Source: Oreohelix idahoensis
Taxonomy: Eukaryota > Mollusca > Gastropoda > Stylommatophora > Oreohelicidae
Direction of reading: 5' to 3'
Assembly (NCBI GenBank): GCA_024509875.1
Contig: JAMPIV010000280.1
Location: forward strand, 282,229 to 346,228
Length of the DNA: 64,000 nt
A program made the position numbers and the translations under genes. Below, one piece after another: positions 42,901-58,116 of the stretch. Position 1 is the first letter of the stretch; each line of letters begins with the position of its first letter. Under the pieces are notes generated by a model. The model ran no database searches, was not told the DNA's origin, and saw only the letters and a program-made list of their open reading frames with translations.

Positions 42901-44048
42901 GTGGTTGGCCAGCTCGATGGGGCTGTTAACAATGATGTTTTCAAGTTCAACAGTAGTGGACATTATTTACTGAAAGTACCCAGCGTTGCCCGGGAGTCTC
43001 TCGACCTTACTACAGTGGAATCCAGTCCTTGTTTCCTATGCTGAAATCCAACAGAACTTACAGTGTTCACAGTATGGAATTTTGTGCACAAGTTTTTTCA
43101 AGTCGAGTTGCAATGTTGCCAGTTCGGATTTTCTGCGAGCAAGTTCAACATGTCAAGGGTCTGAGTGGTTGAATATACCTGTTCCTTGAGTCACAGAGTT
43201 CCTGTACCCCTTCAGCGGGGGATCCTCTGTTCCGTGGACTCTGTATTATATGAACATCATTGCTGCTATTCTGGAGGCCAGGAATTTTTGCCAGTTTAAG
43301 ATAAGTGGCTGTTTGTAGTTGTAAACTATGTCTCTGTGTTGGTAATTAGGCCTTCCTTAATACATAAGCCCATTTATATTCCTTGTTTTTATGTCATATA
43401 GGTTCTATTTCAGCGGGCAGGTTAGGTGGAGACTTTCGTAGGATACATCCCACTTCACCGATGGCCTACGAAAGCGTTCTATAGGGACTGTGTTGTCTGA
43501 GTTCGTAGCGTAAAAGATCCCTTGTTATAATCTTGGGCAGACTCTGTTTACGTCGAATTCAATCTTTGATAATATTGTTTACTTATGCCGAGATGTCCCA
43601 TTGTTGTGTTTGTTATATTTTCTCTATTCTTTAGTTTTGCATTAATTTGTTAGTATTTGTCCGCCTCCCCTTCCTATCGTTTATTTCTTTACAACTTTTC
43701 GTTTATACACTGTGTTGTCATTGTCTCATCGTTCTATTCGCAGCTGTCGTTGCAAATTTTGCAATATTTTTCACTTTATTTCTGCTTTTTCCTTTATTTG
43801 ATTCCTGCGAACGTTGTTGTTTGTTCTTGATAGTTTGTCTTTGTCTTTCTTGTTTATATTATTCATTGTGTCATACACTGTCAAGATTATAATGCACAAT
43901 AAGTATATAGGTGATTAATTATATTATTGATAAGTAAAGTAATTACACAAGTTCTTGGGCAAAGACTTGTCACCCACTAAGTTGGGATAAAGTGAGTTTC
44001 TCATATAATATATTTACACAGGTTATTGACCTCATATAATTAGACATA
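42901..44048 (+). other. Gmr-1 leader (primer-binding region and 5' UTR)
   Basis: Directly after the LTR end CTACA comes GTGGTTGGCCAGCTCGATGG. TGG one base after the LTR is where a tRNA primer-binding site is expected, but I cannot assign a tRNA. The remaining 1.1 kb is T-rich and has no supported ORF. Confidence 0.5.
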
Positions 44049-46027
44049 ATGTCTACTTTGGATTATTTCATTGAACAAGGGAGATCCCTTGGGATGACTC
44101 CCGAGGAAGTAAAGATTTTGCACTTGCTGAATATGCCAAGGCGCAGAAGGCTGAAGAAAAGAAACAGAAAATGGAAGCTGAAAATATGAAATTGCAAATG
44201 CAAGCAGAAGAGAGGAAATTCCAAATGGAGATGGAAAAACAGAAGTTAGAAGCTGAAGAGAGAAAAAAGAAATTAGAAGCTGAAGAGAGAAAAAATCAAC
44301 AGCAAATTGAGGCTGAAAATTAAAAAATGCAAATAGAGGCTGAAAAACAGAAAATGTTACACGACGAGAGAGTCTTGGCTATGGAGCTGGAGAAAATAAA
44401 GGTAGTTAATATGGGTAATTCACAAAATGAGGCAAACAATCAAACAGCTTCTAATAAGGCAAATACTAAAACTCATGATATTAAATTGCCTGCTTTCAAC
44501 CCTGCCAGCGACGATATCTCATTCTTTCTGAATAGATTTGAACTCGCATGCGATTCTCATAAGATAGACAAGTCGCAATATTGTGCACAACTTATGAAGA
44601 TACTTAAGGGTGAAGCAGCGGATATTATAAGTATGTTGGAGGGTCCTGACATGGGCAACTATGATGTTGCCAGAGCTGCCTTACTAAAAAAATATCAATT
44701 GGATGAAGAAGGTTATCGCCTACGCTTCAAGTCTCTATTGCCGGAGACAGGGAAAGATTTTTCAGATTTTATATCTGATATTAGCCTTACGTTTTCACGT
44801 TGGGTTGAACTTTCAAAAACTGAACACACATATGAAGCCCTTAAGGACTTATTGCTCCGGGACAAAGTTATGTCGTCAGTGAGTAAATCCTTTCTTTCCT
44901 TTCTACGTGAGCGAAAGCCTCCTAATTTGAAAGAAATGGAACAATACTGTCGCCAATACGTCACGGCACATCCTAATGTAACGGTTAGCAATTCTAAAGT
45001 CGAAGAAGGTTTACCCGTTGCTTCAGCAACACCATATGGTCCTAATCTTTGACGTAAATTTCAAAGACCTCAGCGCAATTTTGATAGGAGGGATAATCGT
45101 AATTTTGGACAGAACCAAGGGGGTTCATCTTCGAGGAACTAGAGACAATTTAGCGGTCCTCAACATTTTAATTCCAATAATTATAGAAATTTTGGAGGAA
45201 ATAACTATAATAGAAGCTATCAATCCTATAATAATTTTTCTCGAAGACAACAAAACTCATCTAACAGATATGTTGATCAAAGGGGAAATAACAATCGCAA
45301 CGATGCTAACTGGAGTTCAGACCAGAACAATAATTTCAGTAGAGCAAATAATAATGCTTCCAATAGAAATAATAGCCGCGATAGATCGCAATACAACGGT
45401 AGATCTCCAAATAATGGATCGTACCACCAGGCTAACTCTGCTCAACAAGAGCCTCAGGATGTTAATAATCAAGGTAACAATAATAATAGTGTCACTAATG
45501 CTAGTGCTTGCTTTGCTTTCGATTTTGAGAGGGCATCTCAATGCCCGGAATGCACAACTCTATTCCAACCTACATCTATAACTACCTTGAGTTGCGGTCA
45601 TCTTCTAACCGCTCTTCCTGCCGCAGCTGCGCATGACGGAAGAGGGTCTCTTATTCTACGTAAAGGTTTTGTGAATAATGATCAAGTCTCAGTTCTCTTT
45701 GATTCTGGATGTACAACTGTTGGGGTTAGACAATCTTTAGTTCATCCATCTTGTGCCACGGGTAATATGGTGAAATGTGTGACATTTGGTGGGACACTTG
45801 AAAAATTTCCGACTGCTATCATCCATATAGCCACTCCCTTTTTTATGGGACGTGTACACGCATGTATACTCCCGAATCCCATTGCGGATCTTATCGTCGG
45901 ACGTATACATGGAATTAAGGAGTGTATACCACAGCAAATTGCTATCTGGGGGGAACAAAATATTCAGGCTGCTTATGCAGTCACTACAAGCTCAAAATAT
46001 TTCTCAGACTCCATCTACCAAAGTTAA
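44049..46027 (+). pseudogene. Gmr-1 gag-protease frame, broken
   Basis: Starts ATG 44049 (MSTLDYFIEQGRSLG). A frameshift near 44115 leads into a Lys/Glu/Gln coiled coil (repeats of KLEAEERKK). After a TAA at 44321 comes the capsid-like part: KLPAFNPASDDISFFLNRFE, LLKKYQLDEEGYRLRFKSLL, then the SCAN-like EALKDLLLRDKVMSSVSKSF. A TGA at 45050 and a TAG at about 45144 interrupt an Asn/Arg/Gln-rich stretch that replaces the usual zinc knuckle. Then come a CPEC...LSCGH cluster and the protease motif VLFDSGCTTVGV (DSG, not DTG). The stop is at 46025-46027. The whole set, after the early frameshift, is in one frame, suggesting a Gag-PR fusion in the ancestor. Confidence 0.85.
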
Positions 46028-48730
46028 TGAAGTACATTACCAGGATGATCACTCCGTGATTTCCCGAGAGTCTTTTATCACACTTCAACAAAATGATACT
46101 TCATTAAAAGAATTCTTTCTCTTAGTTAAAGATGATGATTCAAACTATGACATAAATCTTAAATCTTGGTTCTCAATAAAGAATGGAGTCCTAGTTCGTA
46201 TGGTGCAAAATTCTGCTTCGTCTATACATTCGCAAATTTTGGTACCTAAGGGTATGAGAGTTCGAATTCTGCAACATGCCCACGACTCTCAGTGTGCAGG
46301 ACATATGGGATTTTCCCGTACTAAATCGAGGGTTCTTGTTTCCTTCTTTTGGCCACACGTAAATAAAGATATACGTAATTATTGTCGCTCCTGCAAGATA
46401 TGCCAGGAGGTTAAGTTATGAGGTCCACGCCATGCAGCACCTATCCAAGCTGCGAATATTCCAATTCGCCCTTTTCAAAAGATGGCAATAGACATTATTG
46501 GTCCTTTTAAAATCAAGTCTGCCAGAGGACACTAGTTTATCCTTACATGCATTGACATGTGTACACGTTGGCCAGAGGCTATACCTCTCAAGAGCATTTC
46601 TACTGCTGATGTTGCAGATGCTCTTTGGCTAATATTCTCACGTCTAGGATTTCCCAAAGAAATCTTATCAGATCATGGCACACAATTAGTATCAGAAACT
46701 ACGTCTCAGGTCATGACTATGCTCCGCATTGAAAGATCTCTAAGCAGTATGTATCATCCTATGTCAAACGGGTTAGTCAAGCGTCTGAATAGAACGCTCA
46801 AGAATTTACTTGGGAAGATAACTGAGGACCATCCTCAGGATTGGGACATGGTTTTACCCGCTGCCCTTTTTGCGTATAGAGAGGTCCCTAATGAGCACAC
46901 ATGGTTTTCACCATTCGAGCTCGTCTTTGGTGCGCAACCTCGCGGTCCCATGTCGTTGCTCCACGACCTAATAACTGCTGAGGACATCAGTGATGACACT
47001 TAATCTTCCCATGAATATGTCATTGCTCTGAGGCAGAAAATTATCGAAGCATGTAGGTTAGCTACCTCTGCATCTGAATTTGCTAAGGAGAAGGCGAGGC
47101 ACTTCACAAAAAAATAGGTGTCTACGACAACTTTGTCTTGGTGACAAGGTACTTGTATTACTCCTTTGTAAGGACAATAGACTTCTTATTTTATGGAAAG
47201 GTCCTTATACTGTCATCTCTAGAATTTCTGATGTCGACTATATCGTCGATGTGGACGGAAAGCATACAACATTTCATATTAATATGCTGACAGAATTTCA
47301 TGAATGACCAGATTACCTACAACCTATTTTTCAAGCGACGGACGATCCGCTGGTCCCGCATGGGCATTACACATCTCTGTCAGTTATTCAGGAGGAAGAG
47401 GCTACTTTCTCAGACGTGAATCTTCCTCTTCCCGTAATCCCACTGCATTCAACGGAATCATGGGAAAACGTAACTATTTCTTCGGAGTTATCTGCTGAAA
47501 GGCAGCAGCAAGTTTCAGGACGTTCTTACTGACATTCCGGGGCAAACAGCGGTCATTTCTCATGACATAATACTCACCGATTACAACCCCATTAGAGTAC
47601 GACCTTACCCAATTCCATTACATTTTCAAACACAGGTCGAAAAAGAATTGGATCAAATGATACAATTAAAAATAATTGAACCATCTACTTCGGCATACTC
47701 TTCGTCTATGGTTATTGTCCGAAAGAAAGACAATAACATACGTCTTTGCGTCGACTATCGCAAACTAAACCAGGTGACGAAATTCGATGCTGAACCTATG
47801 CCCTTGTTAGAAGATCTACTCATTAAACTTTCTCATTCAAAGTTCTTTACTAAACTTGACTTGACCAAAGATTATTGGCGAGTTCCTCTTACTGAACGCG
47901 CCAAACCTCTTACTGCTTTCTCAACACCTAGGGGTTTGTTCCAATGGAACTTCATTCCTTTCGGCCTTATGAATGCCCCAGCTACTTTTGTATGCATGAT
48001 GCGTCGTATCCTTTTACATCGTCCGGATGTTATTGCGTACTTGGACGATATTTGCCTTTTTAGTGATTCTTGGGAAGACCACTTTCAAGGTCTTTCCGAA
48101 CTTTTGTCTACTCTACGCTCTCATAATTTGACGGCCAAACCGTCCAAAGCCTATATTGGGTTTAGCGACATTTCTTTTTTGGGTCACAAGGTTGGTCATG
48201 GTCTCTTGCGGACGTAGGACCACAATACTTCTAAAATTCTTAACATCACTACTCCTAAGACGAAGAAGCAAGTCCGTAGTCTCTTAGGCTTAATCCAATT
48301 TTATGGAAGATTTATTCCAAATCTATCGTCAATCACGGCACCTCTCTCAACCCTATTGAAGAAGGGGTCACCTAATATGGTACGCTGGTCTCTAGAATGC
48401 CAATCTTCATTAGATAAGATTAAGACACTATTTTCTTCTCAGCCTATCTTAAGACTACCCACTGCAAAAAAGACTTTTATTCATTCTCTGTGACGCCTCA
48501 TCCACAGGGATCGGGGCCGCGTTGATGCAAGAGTATTCTGAAACTCTGCATCCGGTGATGTATGTCTCTAGGAAGCTGAATGCAGCAGAACGCAATTACT
48601 GTGTACTATACCGAGAATAATTATCTATGGTCTGGGCGATTCTTAAACTTCAGAGATTCCTTCTTGGCGCGCATTTCATTGTAGAAACCGACCAAAAAGC
48701 CCTCACATCTATACAGAGTAAGGCAGCGTA
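46028..48730 (+). pseudogene. Gmr-1 integrase - reverse transcriptase - RNase H, broken
   Basis: Order as read: integrase zinc domain (HDSQCAGHMG, YCRSCKICQ, about 46270-46410); integrase core with AIDIIGPF (first Asp, about 46484) and ILSDHGTQ (second, about 46668); NGLVKRLNRTL at about 46765, where the third catalytic residue Glu is Lys (AAG); GPY-type module LWKGPYTVISRI (about 47195); reverse transcriptase from about 47560 with LCVDYRKLNQ, FTKLDLTKDYWRVPL and AYLDDICLFSD (catalytic YLDD, about 48035); and RNase H remnant LCDASSTGIGAAL-like (about 48490) to TDQKALTSIQSKA. At least five stops or frameshifts (TGA 46419, TAG about 46532, shifts near 47040 and 47550, TAG 48216, shift near 48480). 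Confidence 0.9.
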
Positions 48731-49795
48731 TGATGTTCCATGAGAGTCAGCGTTGTTATTATGAGTCTCAACTGTTTACCAGATTTATCAAGACTGTTCC
48801 AGTTTTTCTTTCGACATTTGACGCTACTTTAGATGTCTTTGGTGCCTTGTTGCGTACAGTATGGTCTGAGACTACGGAACTCATCTTTTATATGTACTTG
48901 TTTGAGATAGTTAACAACATTGTACATTAGTATAGGATATTATATTAGAAGATATTGTATTATGATATGGTATAACTTCTTTACTATAGTGTTAATGTAT
49001 TGCTGTGTTTTACGGTGTTGAAAATATAATATTGAAATGATACCATTATTTTATGTACCTTATCATTGCGAGACAGGTCGATATTGTAATCTTTTTTTTT
49101 TTTGAGATACATGAAGTCATGAGAGAAAGTAATTTTTTCTGACATTGTAATGTTTTTTTGTGCCCAGCGCTTCATTGTGCGCTAGTGGGAGCACCTATTT
49201 ATACAATATTGATACTTTGAGAAAATATTTTTTCTGAGGTAGTGAGGTACTTTTCCTCACCCGACACTTGATTGTGCGTCAGTAATAGCCATGATTTACT
49301 GGGTTATCATGCTGAGGATATTATTTTTTGTTAGAGAATTTAGTTATCATGTATGCTGTTGTATTACGGTGGTGTTCATTTGTACTATGCATTGTTTCAT
49401 TTAATTGCTTACCATGACATATTTTTGCTTTCTTTATTCTCAGGGCATTGCTTCCCCTCATTTTTTTTCTTTTTCCTTTAGTATTCCATCTGGTCTTTGT
49501 TCACGTTTTACTTTTCCATTTTCTCTTATGATGTCATGGCGTACTTATACTTCATACCTCTTTGAAGTTGATATTCTTCGTAGGCTTATCCCGTTATCTG
49601 TCTATACTTCGTTTCTTTTGTACGTTACACTTACTCCTATCCCTCTTTTGTTCATTTTTTATATGACTTTATATAGGGTATACTTAAGTGTAGATATTTG
49701 TATGCTACCGACCTCATGTTATTTCTATTCGATGTATGTTTTCAACAACAACAAAAATGATGTTATCATTTTTTTTTCCCGGAGGTGAGTTAGAC
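48731..49795 (+). other. Gmr-1 3' non-coding region
   Basis: AT-rich, no env-like gene recognised. A 127-codon hydrophobic frame at 49405-49788 looks like T-rich composition. GGAGGTGAG just before the 3' LTR is the only purine-rich candidate for a polypurine tract. Confidence 0.45.
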
Positions 49796-51319
49796 TGTTA
49801 AAGTCAGTTTTTTTAAGCAAGGGGATTCAAACATTAATATTCTTGCATGTCAGGTCAGATTTTGTTGTTATTTCCCTTGATTTATTACTTGCGCGTTTTA
49901 AATTATTTAATCGAGATTTTTTCTCGAATAGCGTTCGAGATCTTTCCAGAAGGTTCTCGTATGAGCTCAACTCACGTCTCGCGTTTATCCGCGCATGCGT
50001 GATTGTTGAGCGGGACTGAGATACGGCAAATCCCGTGGCAGTCGTCCCTAGGTTTTTGGCCGAGAAGGAGCTCCGCCATGTTTTTTCTGACTGTGTGTAC
50101 GGGGAAGATAGTTTTGTGAGATTAAAAATGTTGGAGGTTCCCCCTGATGTATATTTCTTAAGCCGAGGATTGATGGCTTATATTTATGTGGCTTATTCCT
50201 GATGTTATCAGAGAAGGTAAAGAGAACATTTATATTATTTGACGCCAGGGACTTATATCGGCGTATTCCTATTGTTATCAAAGAAGGTAAAGAGAACATT
50301 TATATATTATTAGCACTGCGATGCCTGCAGTTTGCTTAGAGGAGCCATTGAGATATTATTAGCACTGCGATGCCTGCAGTTTGCTTAGAGGAGCCATTGA
50401 GATATTATTAGCACTGCGATGCCTGCAGTTTGCTTAGAGAAGTCATTGAGATATTATTAGCACTGCGATGCCTGCATTTTTCTTAGAGGAGCCATTGAGA
50501 TATTATTAGCACTGCGATGCCTGCAGTTTGCTTAGATGAGCCATTGAGATATTATTAGCACTGCGATGCCTGCAGTTTGCTTAGAGGAGCCATTGAGATA
50601 TTATTAGCACTGCGATGCCTGCAGTTTGCTTAGAGAAGTCATTGAGATATTATTAGCACTGCGATGGCTGCAGTCTGCTTAGAGGAGCCATTGAGATATT
50701 ATTATCACTGCGATACCTGCAGTTTGCTTAGAAGAGTCATTGATCTATTGGATGTATTGAACTATTGTGATTTACATGATGTGCTTAAACAGTGTCCTAT
50801 TGACAGTGTATCAGTGATGTCCTTGTTACTGTGGAGTGATAAATCGTAAACAACTGTACCACAGACGTTTCAACATTTCCTGAATATCATATGTACTTTT
50901 GGTGTGTGTGTGATCATCACTGTCTTACATTAGGACTACACGCATTCGCGACCATTGACTTGTCTATACACCCACACACCGTGTCGGCCACCTGTAGGCC
51001 CGACCTGCTGATTGTCTTTCATCAGCGCAACTAATATAGATACATCTTCTTCTTCTCTTCTTCCGTCCTTAGCCACCGACCGTCAAAGCAGTCAGTGGCT
51101 ATTACGCCTAGTGGCGTCTTAGGGCAACAGCAGATAGGTTTTCTTTGTCATTGTTTCCCATCACGCCTATTGGCGTCTTTAGGGCAACGGCAAATCAATC
51201 CATTTGCTGTTGTTTCCGTAATCGAAGTGACTGGCAAACGGGTGATCAGCCCGTTGGTATAGACACATCTACACACACTATTACAGTGGTGGCCACAATA
51301 CAGCTATACTCCTTCTACA
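49796..51319 (+). repeat. Gmr-1 3' LTR with SINE-A insertion
   Basis: Starts TGTTAAAGTCAG and ends CCTTCTACA. It lacks the 2.6-kb insert but has SINE-A at 51048-51257. It carries about 9 copies of the 49-bp repeat (about 50303-50735). Confidence 0.94.
51048..51257 (-). mobile_element. SINE-A copy 2 (210 bp), in the Gmr-1 3' LTR
   Basis: TSD TATAGATACATCT (51035-51047) / TATAGACACATCT (51258-51270). The 5' LTR has the empty site (CTAATATAGACACATCTACA at about 42836). The tail is (TTC)n at left. Same structure as the copy at 56983, including the duplicated ACGCC-loop-GGCGT module. Confidence 0.95.
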
Positions 51320-52021
<702 letters not shown>

Positions 52022-52097
<76 letters not shown>

Positions 52098-52117
52098 TAC
52101 ATATATATATATATATA
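52022..52117. repeat. (TA)n microsatellite, segment 2
   Basis: TA repeat with two ACATATATAC variants, between LINE-B and the visitor-like transposon. Confidence 0.97.
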
Positions 52118-53646
<1,529 letters not shown>

Positions 53647-53737
53647 CACACTCGTCATAAGAGCGTATAGAAATATAAACAACCTTGTAGTCTACAGCGT
53701 ATAACATTGGCTTCTCACCTGATAGCAAATACACGTA

Positions 53738-53965
53738 AACGTGCAGGTAACTGCATCGCAGAAACTGCCGTACGGGAATGAAGCGTTCGATACATCACCA
53801 TACTAGGTCCAGCTTTATGAAGGGTAACCAGTTCCCTTCAACGCTGCCTTTGCCTTCTTTAGCTCACGAGCAGAGTCATGTACCCCTTTACAACTGGGAA
53901 CTCTGTTACTGTGCCGCAAGAGGAAAGCTCTGTAACCGTTTAACCAGTCGGGACGCGCTGGTGGT
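53738..53965 (-). mobile_element. SINE-M copy 3, reverse orientation, TSD-flanked
   Basis: TSD AAATACACGTA at 53727-53737 and 53966-53976. On the minus strand the head is CCACCAGCGCGTCCCGACTGG TTAAACGG with GAGTTCCCAGTTG. The body matches 27560-27735 (GGGGTACATGACTCTGCTC, GGGAACTGGTTACCC, ACCTAGTATGGTGA, TCCCGTACGGCAGTTTCTGC). Confidence 0.85.
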
Positions 53966-53989
53966 AAATACACGTACATAACATGTGAA

Positions 53990-54210
53990 AGACGAACATT
54001 CCTGAGCCAAATTTGATATTCCAGGCATTGAAAGCAATGGAACAGAAAAACACAAAGAAAGCGCATTGGACCAGTATTTTGACCAAAAATGTCCAGCTAA
54101 GCTCTGGACACGTGCATTTACTGATGGTTCAGAAAAAAACGCAATTGTGAATGGGGCAAGGAGAGGATGTGTGGCATCCCCTGTGACAAAACGGGGCGGC
54201 CCCTATCCAT
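53990..54210 (+). mobile_element. Remnant of an RNase H-bearing LINE
   Basis: Translated AKLWTRAFTDGSEKNAIVNG matches the first catalytic block of LINE-type RNase H (FTDGS). The upstream FQALKAMEQKNTKKALDQYF is in frame. The sequence diverges after about 54165. Probably the same broad class as 33455-33880. Confidence 0.65.
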
Positions 54211-56916
54211 CTTTGTTTCTCTCCGGCAGTATCGGTACATTTGTTGTACTGATATTTATTATTTGCTGTCAATAGTCGCACATTTCTTTCTTTCTTTCTT
54301 AGTTATTTTTCTGCAAATTAGCAGATATTTGATTTTATCAAATCATTCGACACTCTCTGTGATGTCACCTGTTTGTTACCCGGTCATCCTAGCTTGCAGT
54401 GAGCAACTGAGATAAGATAGTCGCCAGCGTGTTTAGATGGAACCGCTGATAAGACGACTCGTTTGGTAACCCAGATGGGCAGACACGGAGTTTTTGCGTA
54501 CTCATACGACAGATAACGAGATTACTGTCTGTGTGACACATGTGGGAAGACAAGTGTGACATATTCGCTTCCGGGCCGACTTGTTCTGACAACATTACTT
54601 TCTAATAAAGTAATAAGTATTACAGCTTGCACATGTTGTCATGTGAGTTCCCCGATCTGTCTGTAAGTTTGTACATAAGGGCATCGGACATCATATTACC
54701 ATATATGGGAGAGTTGACCTCTGCCTTACGTTCAAAATTATCCGATGTCGGAATATTTTTGAAATCATCACACCCTATCCACATGATTTGAAATGATTGG
54801 ATCTTTCTGATTAGATTCATAACAACAATGCTTGGGAAGATAGGAATATAGTCTGACCATTTCGCATTTTTTTTTCACTGTGAATTTCACGCTCGCCAAG
54901 ATAACATCAGACCTCGCCAGAGTGAAGACAAGATTCACAAATCCTTTTTGTTAACCGGACCTTTTATTGGAGAACCAAATATAAAACTTACAAAGCACAG
55001 GAGATCTCTACATTTTAATAAGGAACACCGGGACTAGGAAACTGAAGAAACACACGGAGTCCGCGAGGGAATCTATTGTCAAATTAAAGACACCCCAGAC
55101 GCGTGTAAGAGACCAACACGTCTCTTTTAATTCATCTGAGCAACAAGTCTGTAGCCAGGATTGGCGTAAGTTGTGATTTACACTTCATATTTTATTACTA
55201 ACATGTGAACTAACATATATATGTATATATTACCATGTGAAGTTTAATGTGTGAAACTCGCTATTGGATGTCAAAGTCATTTGTGGCTGGCAACCTCAGC
55301 GTATAGAATGATGATTCATGAACCATCACTGCATGGCCTGGTGATTGCTTTATTGATAGTTTCGTGAAGAGAACTAAAAGCATAAAGTAGTTCCAGGTTC
55401 CCTATGGAGCAGGGAGGGAAAAATGAAAGAAATGATGTACGTTCTAAATATAATACATTTTCAAAGCAGTGTAAATGTCCCTATAAACATAGTCACTTTA
55501 AAATTAATGTAAGTTTTCAAGCTTTAAACCAGTGTAAATGTCTATGTGAAAATATTCATTTTAAAGTAATGGAAGTTTCAAACTTTTCAATCAGCGTAAA
55601 CATAAATGAAAACATATTCAATTTATATTGTGAAAACTTTTCAGTCAGTGGAGATGTATATGAAAACAGACTCTATCTGTATTATTAACCTTTTTCATTT
55701 GAATGTAAAGTAACTATGAAAGCTGTTCTATTTAAATGTAAAGAAAGTTTATCCCGAGGAATTAAATTTAATTCTCATCGAGGGTAAAGTCTGAGTAATT
55801 CTTTCACGTGGATTCATTAGCTATGCAACTGTTCCACACAGAGGGCAAACACGTTTGCTGATTGATATGCGGAAAGTTTACCTATCGTTCATTCTGGTCA
55901 TCGCATTGATTTAAGGAGAGATTAAATCACGCCCACTAACATCTCTTGAACAATCATAGGCAGTTATTTTAATTAACTTGGCCAGTGGGGGGCGTCGCCA
56001 GAATCAAACAGATACAGCGACCACGATCAAAGAGACAGACTGAGGGATTTCAGGGGAGACTATCGGCGTTATCAAAGACAGTAGTGGTCCCTGATACGAG
56101 ACGCAGTTGCTTGCCGCTATTTTTCGCGTCTCGGTGTCAATCGCAGAACCGAGCGAACGGGGAAAGCCGAAACGGGCAGCAGCGAACAGAGATACGAAGA
56201 CCAGGGGGCGGCTTCTTCCCTTGATTTGGCGGTCAGATCCCCAAAAGTTCCTGGGATGAAATAAGCTGTCAAGTTTATCATGTCCCACTCAACTTACATT
56301 TCATTTTAGATAAATAGACCATGAAGAATAGACATTTTATCACTCGCTGGCCAGACCTTTACAGAAGCACTAGCTTTATTGAAATCCTGTTATAGATTTT
56401 CCCCTGGATTTTATATATATATTTGCAGTGATTTCTATTCTGTGCAAAGCGGTAATATATTGTGTAAAGTGATCAGTGGTCTAGTTCAGTCATTCTATTT
56501 CAATGGATTTTGTGTTAATTTAAATCTATTAAATTAAACCATCTCAATAGTTCCAGTTGTAAATATAATGATCTATCTATTATATTATTTCAAAGGATAA
56601 TAGATGCTTAAATTAACTTTTAAAGTCGCGAAGGAATTTATAATTAATAAATTCAGTTAAGTCCTAGTTTTATAGATGTGTGTTTTTAACCACTAGAATT
56701 CGCGCAGTGTTTATTAAATACATAATTAAATACTCGAGTGTATTATAGGCTTAACGGGAAATTTATCGCGCTTGATTTTTCGGTATGTTACATGTCTTTT
56801 TTCTTTCACACAGAGTGATCGTAACCTGCGGTCCCAGCTAAATAAAGAAAGAAATAAAGAAATCATCCTATAAACTTCCAGTCATATTGAAGAAACATTT
56901 CTTTTAAATATAATCT
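54211..56916. other. Mostly no recognised feature
   Basis: AT-rich sequence without a repeat or protein match. At 55440-55690 a degenerate repeat of about 80 bp (AGTGTAAATGTCYMTRT, then TTTTAAARTWAATG, AAGTTTTCAA) has about three units. GC is higher at 55980-56225, with a 79-codon chance frame. No promoter or exon that I can support. Confidence 0.4.
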
Positions 56917-56982
56917 TGTGACGGTCCTTTGCGGCCTAGCTGTCAGAATTAAATGAAATAAAGCCCACCCAAGAACATTTTA

Positions 56983-57192
56983 CCAACGGGCTGATCACCC
57001 GTTTACCAGTCACTTCGATTACGGAAACAACAGCAAATGGATTGATTTGCCGTTGCCCTAAAGACGCCAATAGGCGTGACGGGAAACAATGGCAAAGAAA
57101 ACCTATCTGCTGTTGCCCTAAGACGCCACTAGGCGTAATGGCCACTGACTGCTTTGACGGTCGGTGGCTAAGGACGGAAGAAGAAGAAGAAG
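56983..57192 (+). mobile_element. SINE-A copy 3 (210 bp)
   Basis: TSD AAGAACATTTTA at 56971-56982 and 57193-57204. It starts CCAACGGGCTGATCACCCG and contains GATTACGGAAACAACAGCAA, two tandem GTTGCCCTAA(A)GACGCC(A/C)... modules, CTGACTGCTTTGACGGTCGG, then GGACGGAAGAAGAAGAAG. Very similar to the copy at 51048. Confidence 0.95.
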
Positions 57193-57204
57193 AAGAACAT
57201 TTTA

Positions 57205-58116
57205 AAGAACAATCATCAAATTACCATTACAAACCTGTAAGATAAACTGGAAGGTAATCATCGCCAGTAGCGATATTATATTTACTGTTTACTGTGAGAG
57301 AGTACATATTTTCCTGACTGTGACTGAGCCTAGTTTTTCCTCAATTGGATTTAATAAAACTATCATCACGCATTAAAGGAATTTTACCATAGCGGAGGAT
57401 TAAAAGAGACCACTTCATTTTCACCCCTGTGCCGAACTGTGTCAGTGCCATCCCATAGACTCCTTTTTTCATATAATAAAAAAACCAAGAACTCTTAGTC
57501 TTCAAGTCTTGCGATAAGTGAGAATATTTGTTACCAGCAAACCTCGCAAACATCTGGGGCGGGACATCGAAGGACTAGACAGTTCACATGTCAAGAGAAT
57601 ACTTGCTGTTTTTATATATTTTATGGATCGTCTGAGGCTGCATTCGGTAAGTGTGTGAGTATATGAGTGTGGATCCTCACGCGTGTGCATGAATGACAGG
57701 ACCTCTTTCAGAGCAATTAACTTCACTGTTAGGTTAACGTACCCGTGTTCCTGATATTATCTATCTCTGGACTGGGTTTATCTTTGTCTAATAAGCGGGA
57801 AGGGCTTAGTCGATACCAATCTTCTTCACCCCTCCCAAATTTGTTATTTGCATTTGTGTACTTATGATAATTTATGTAATACCTGATATTTGTTAGTAAT
57901 TGATGTTTAAGGTGAATAAAATCACATAAACTCATTTAGTTCTGTGTTGGAGATACCCAAAGCCCAACCTTTTCCCTATTCGTTTAATATAGTTTGTATC
58001 TACGTCGTCTGTGTGTTTGAAAACACCAAATCGGTGTGCGCGCAGATGCGTGACTGGAAAACTGGCAAATAATTGTTTGACCAGGAGAGTGGAAGAGAAG
58101 ATTGAGAGAAACGATT
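57205..58116. other. No recognised feature (possibly Gmr-2 LTR)
   Basis: Unique sequence with no coding signal. It may be LTR U3, as noted under the candidate LTR. Confidence 0.35.

Noticed and set aside
49405..49788. Env-like membrane protein of Gmr-1
   Set aside because: Hydrophobic frame in T-rich sequence without signal peptide, Cys pattern or fusion-peptide-like features.
55985..56288. Overlapping plus and minus frames in a GC-richer patch
   Set aside because: Short, no recognisable motif and no second copy; could be an exon but nothing supports that.
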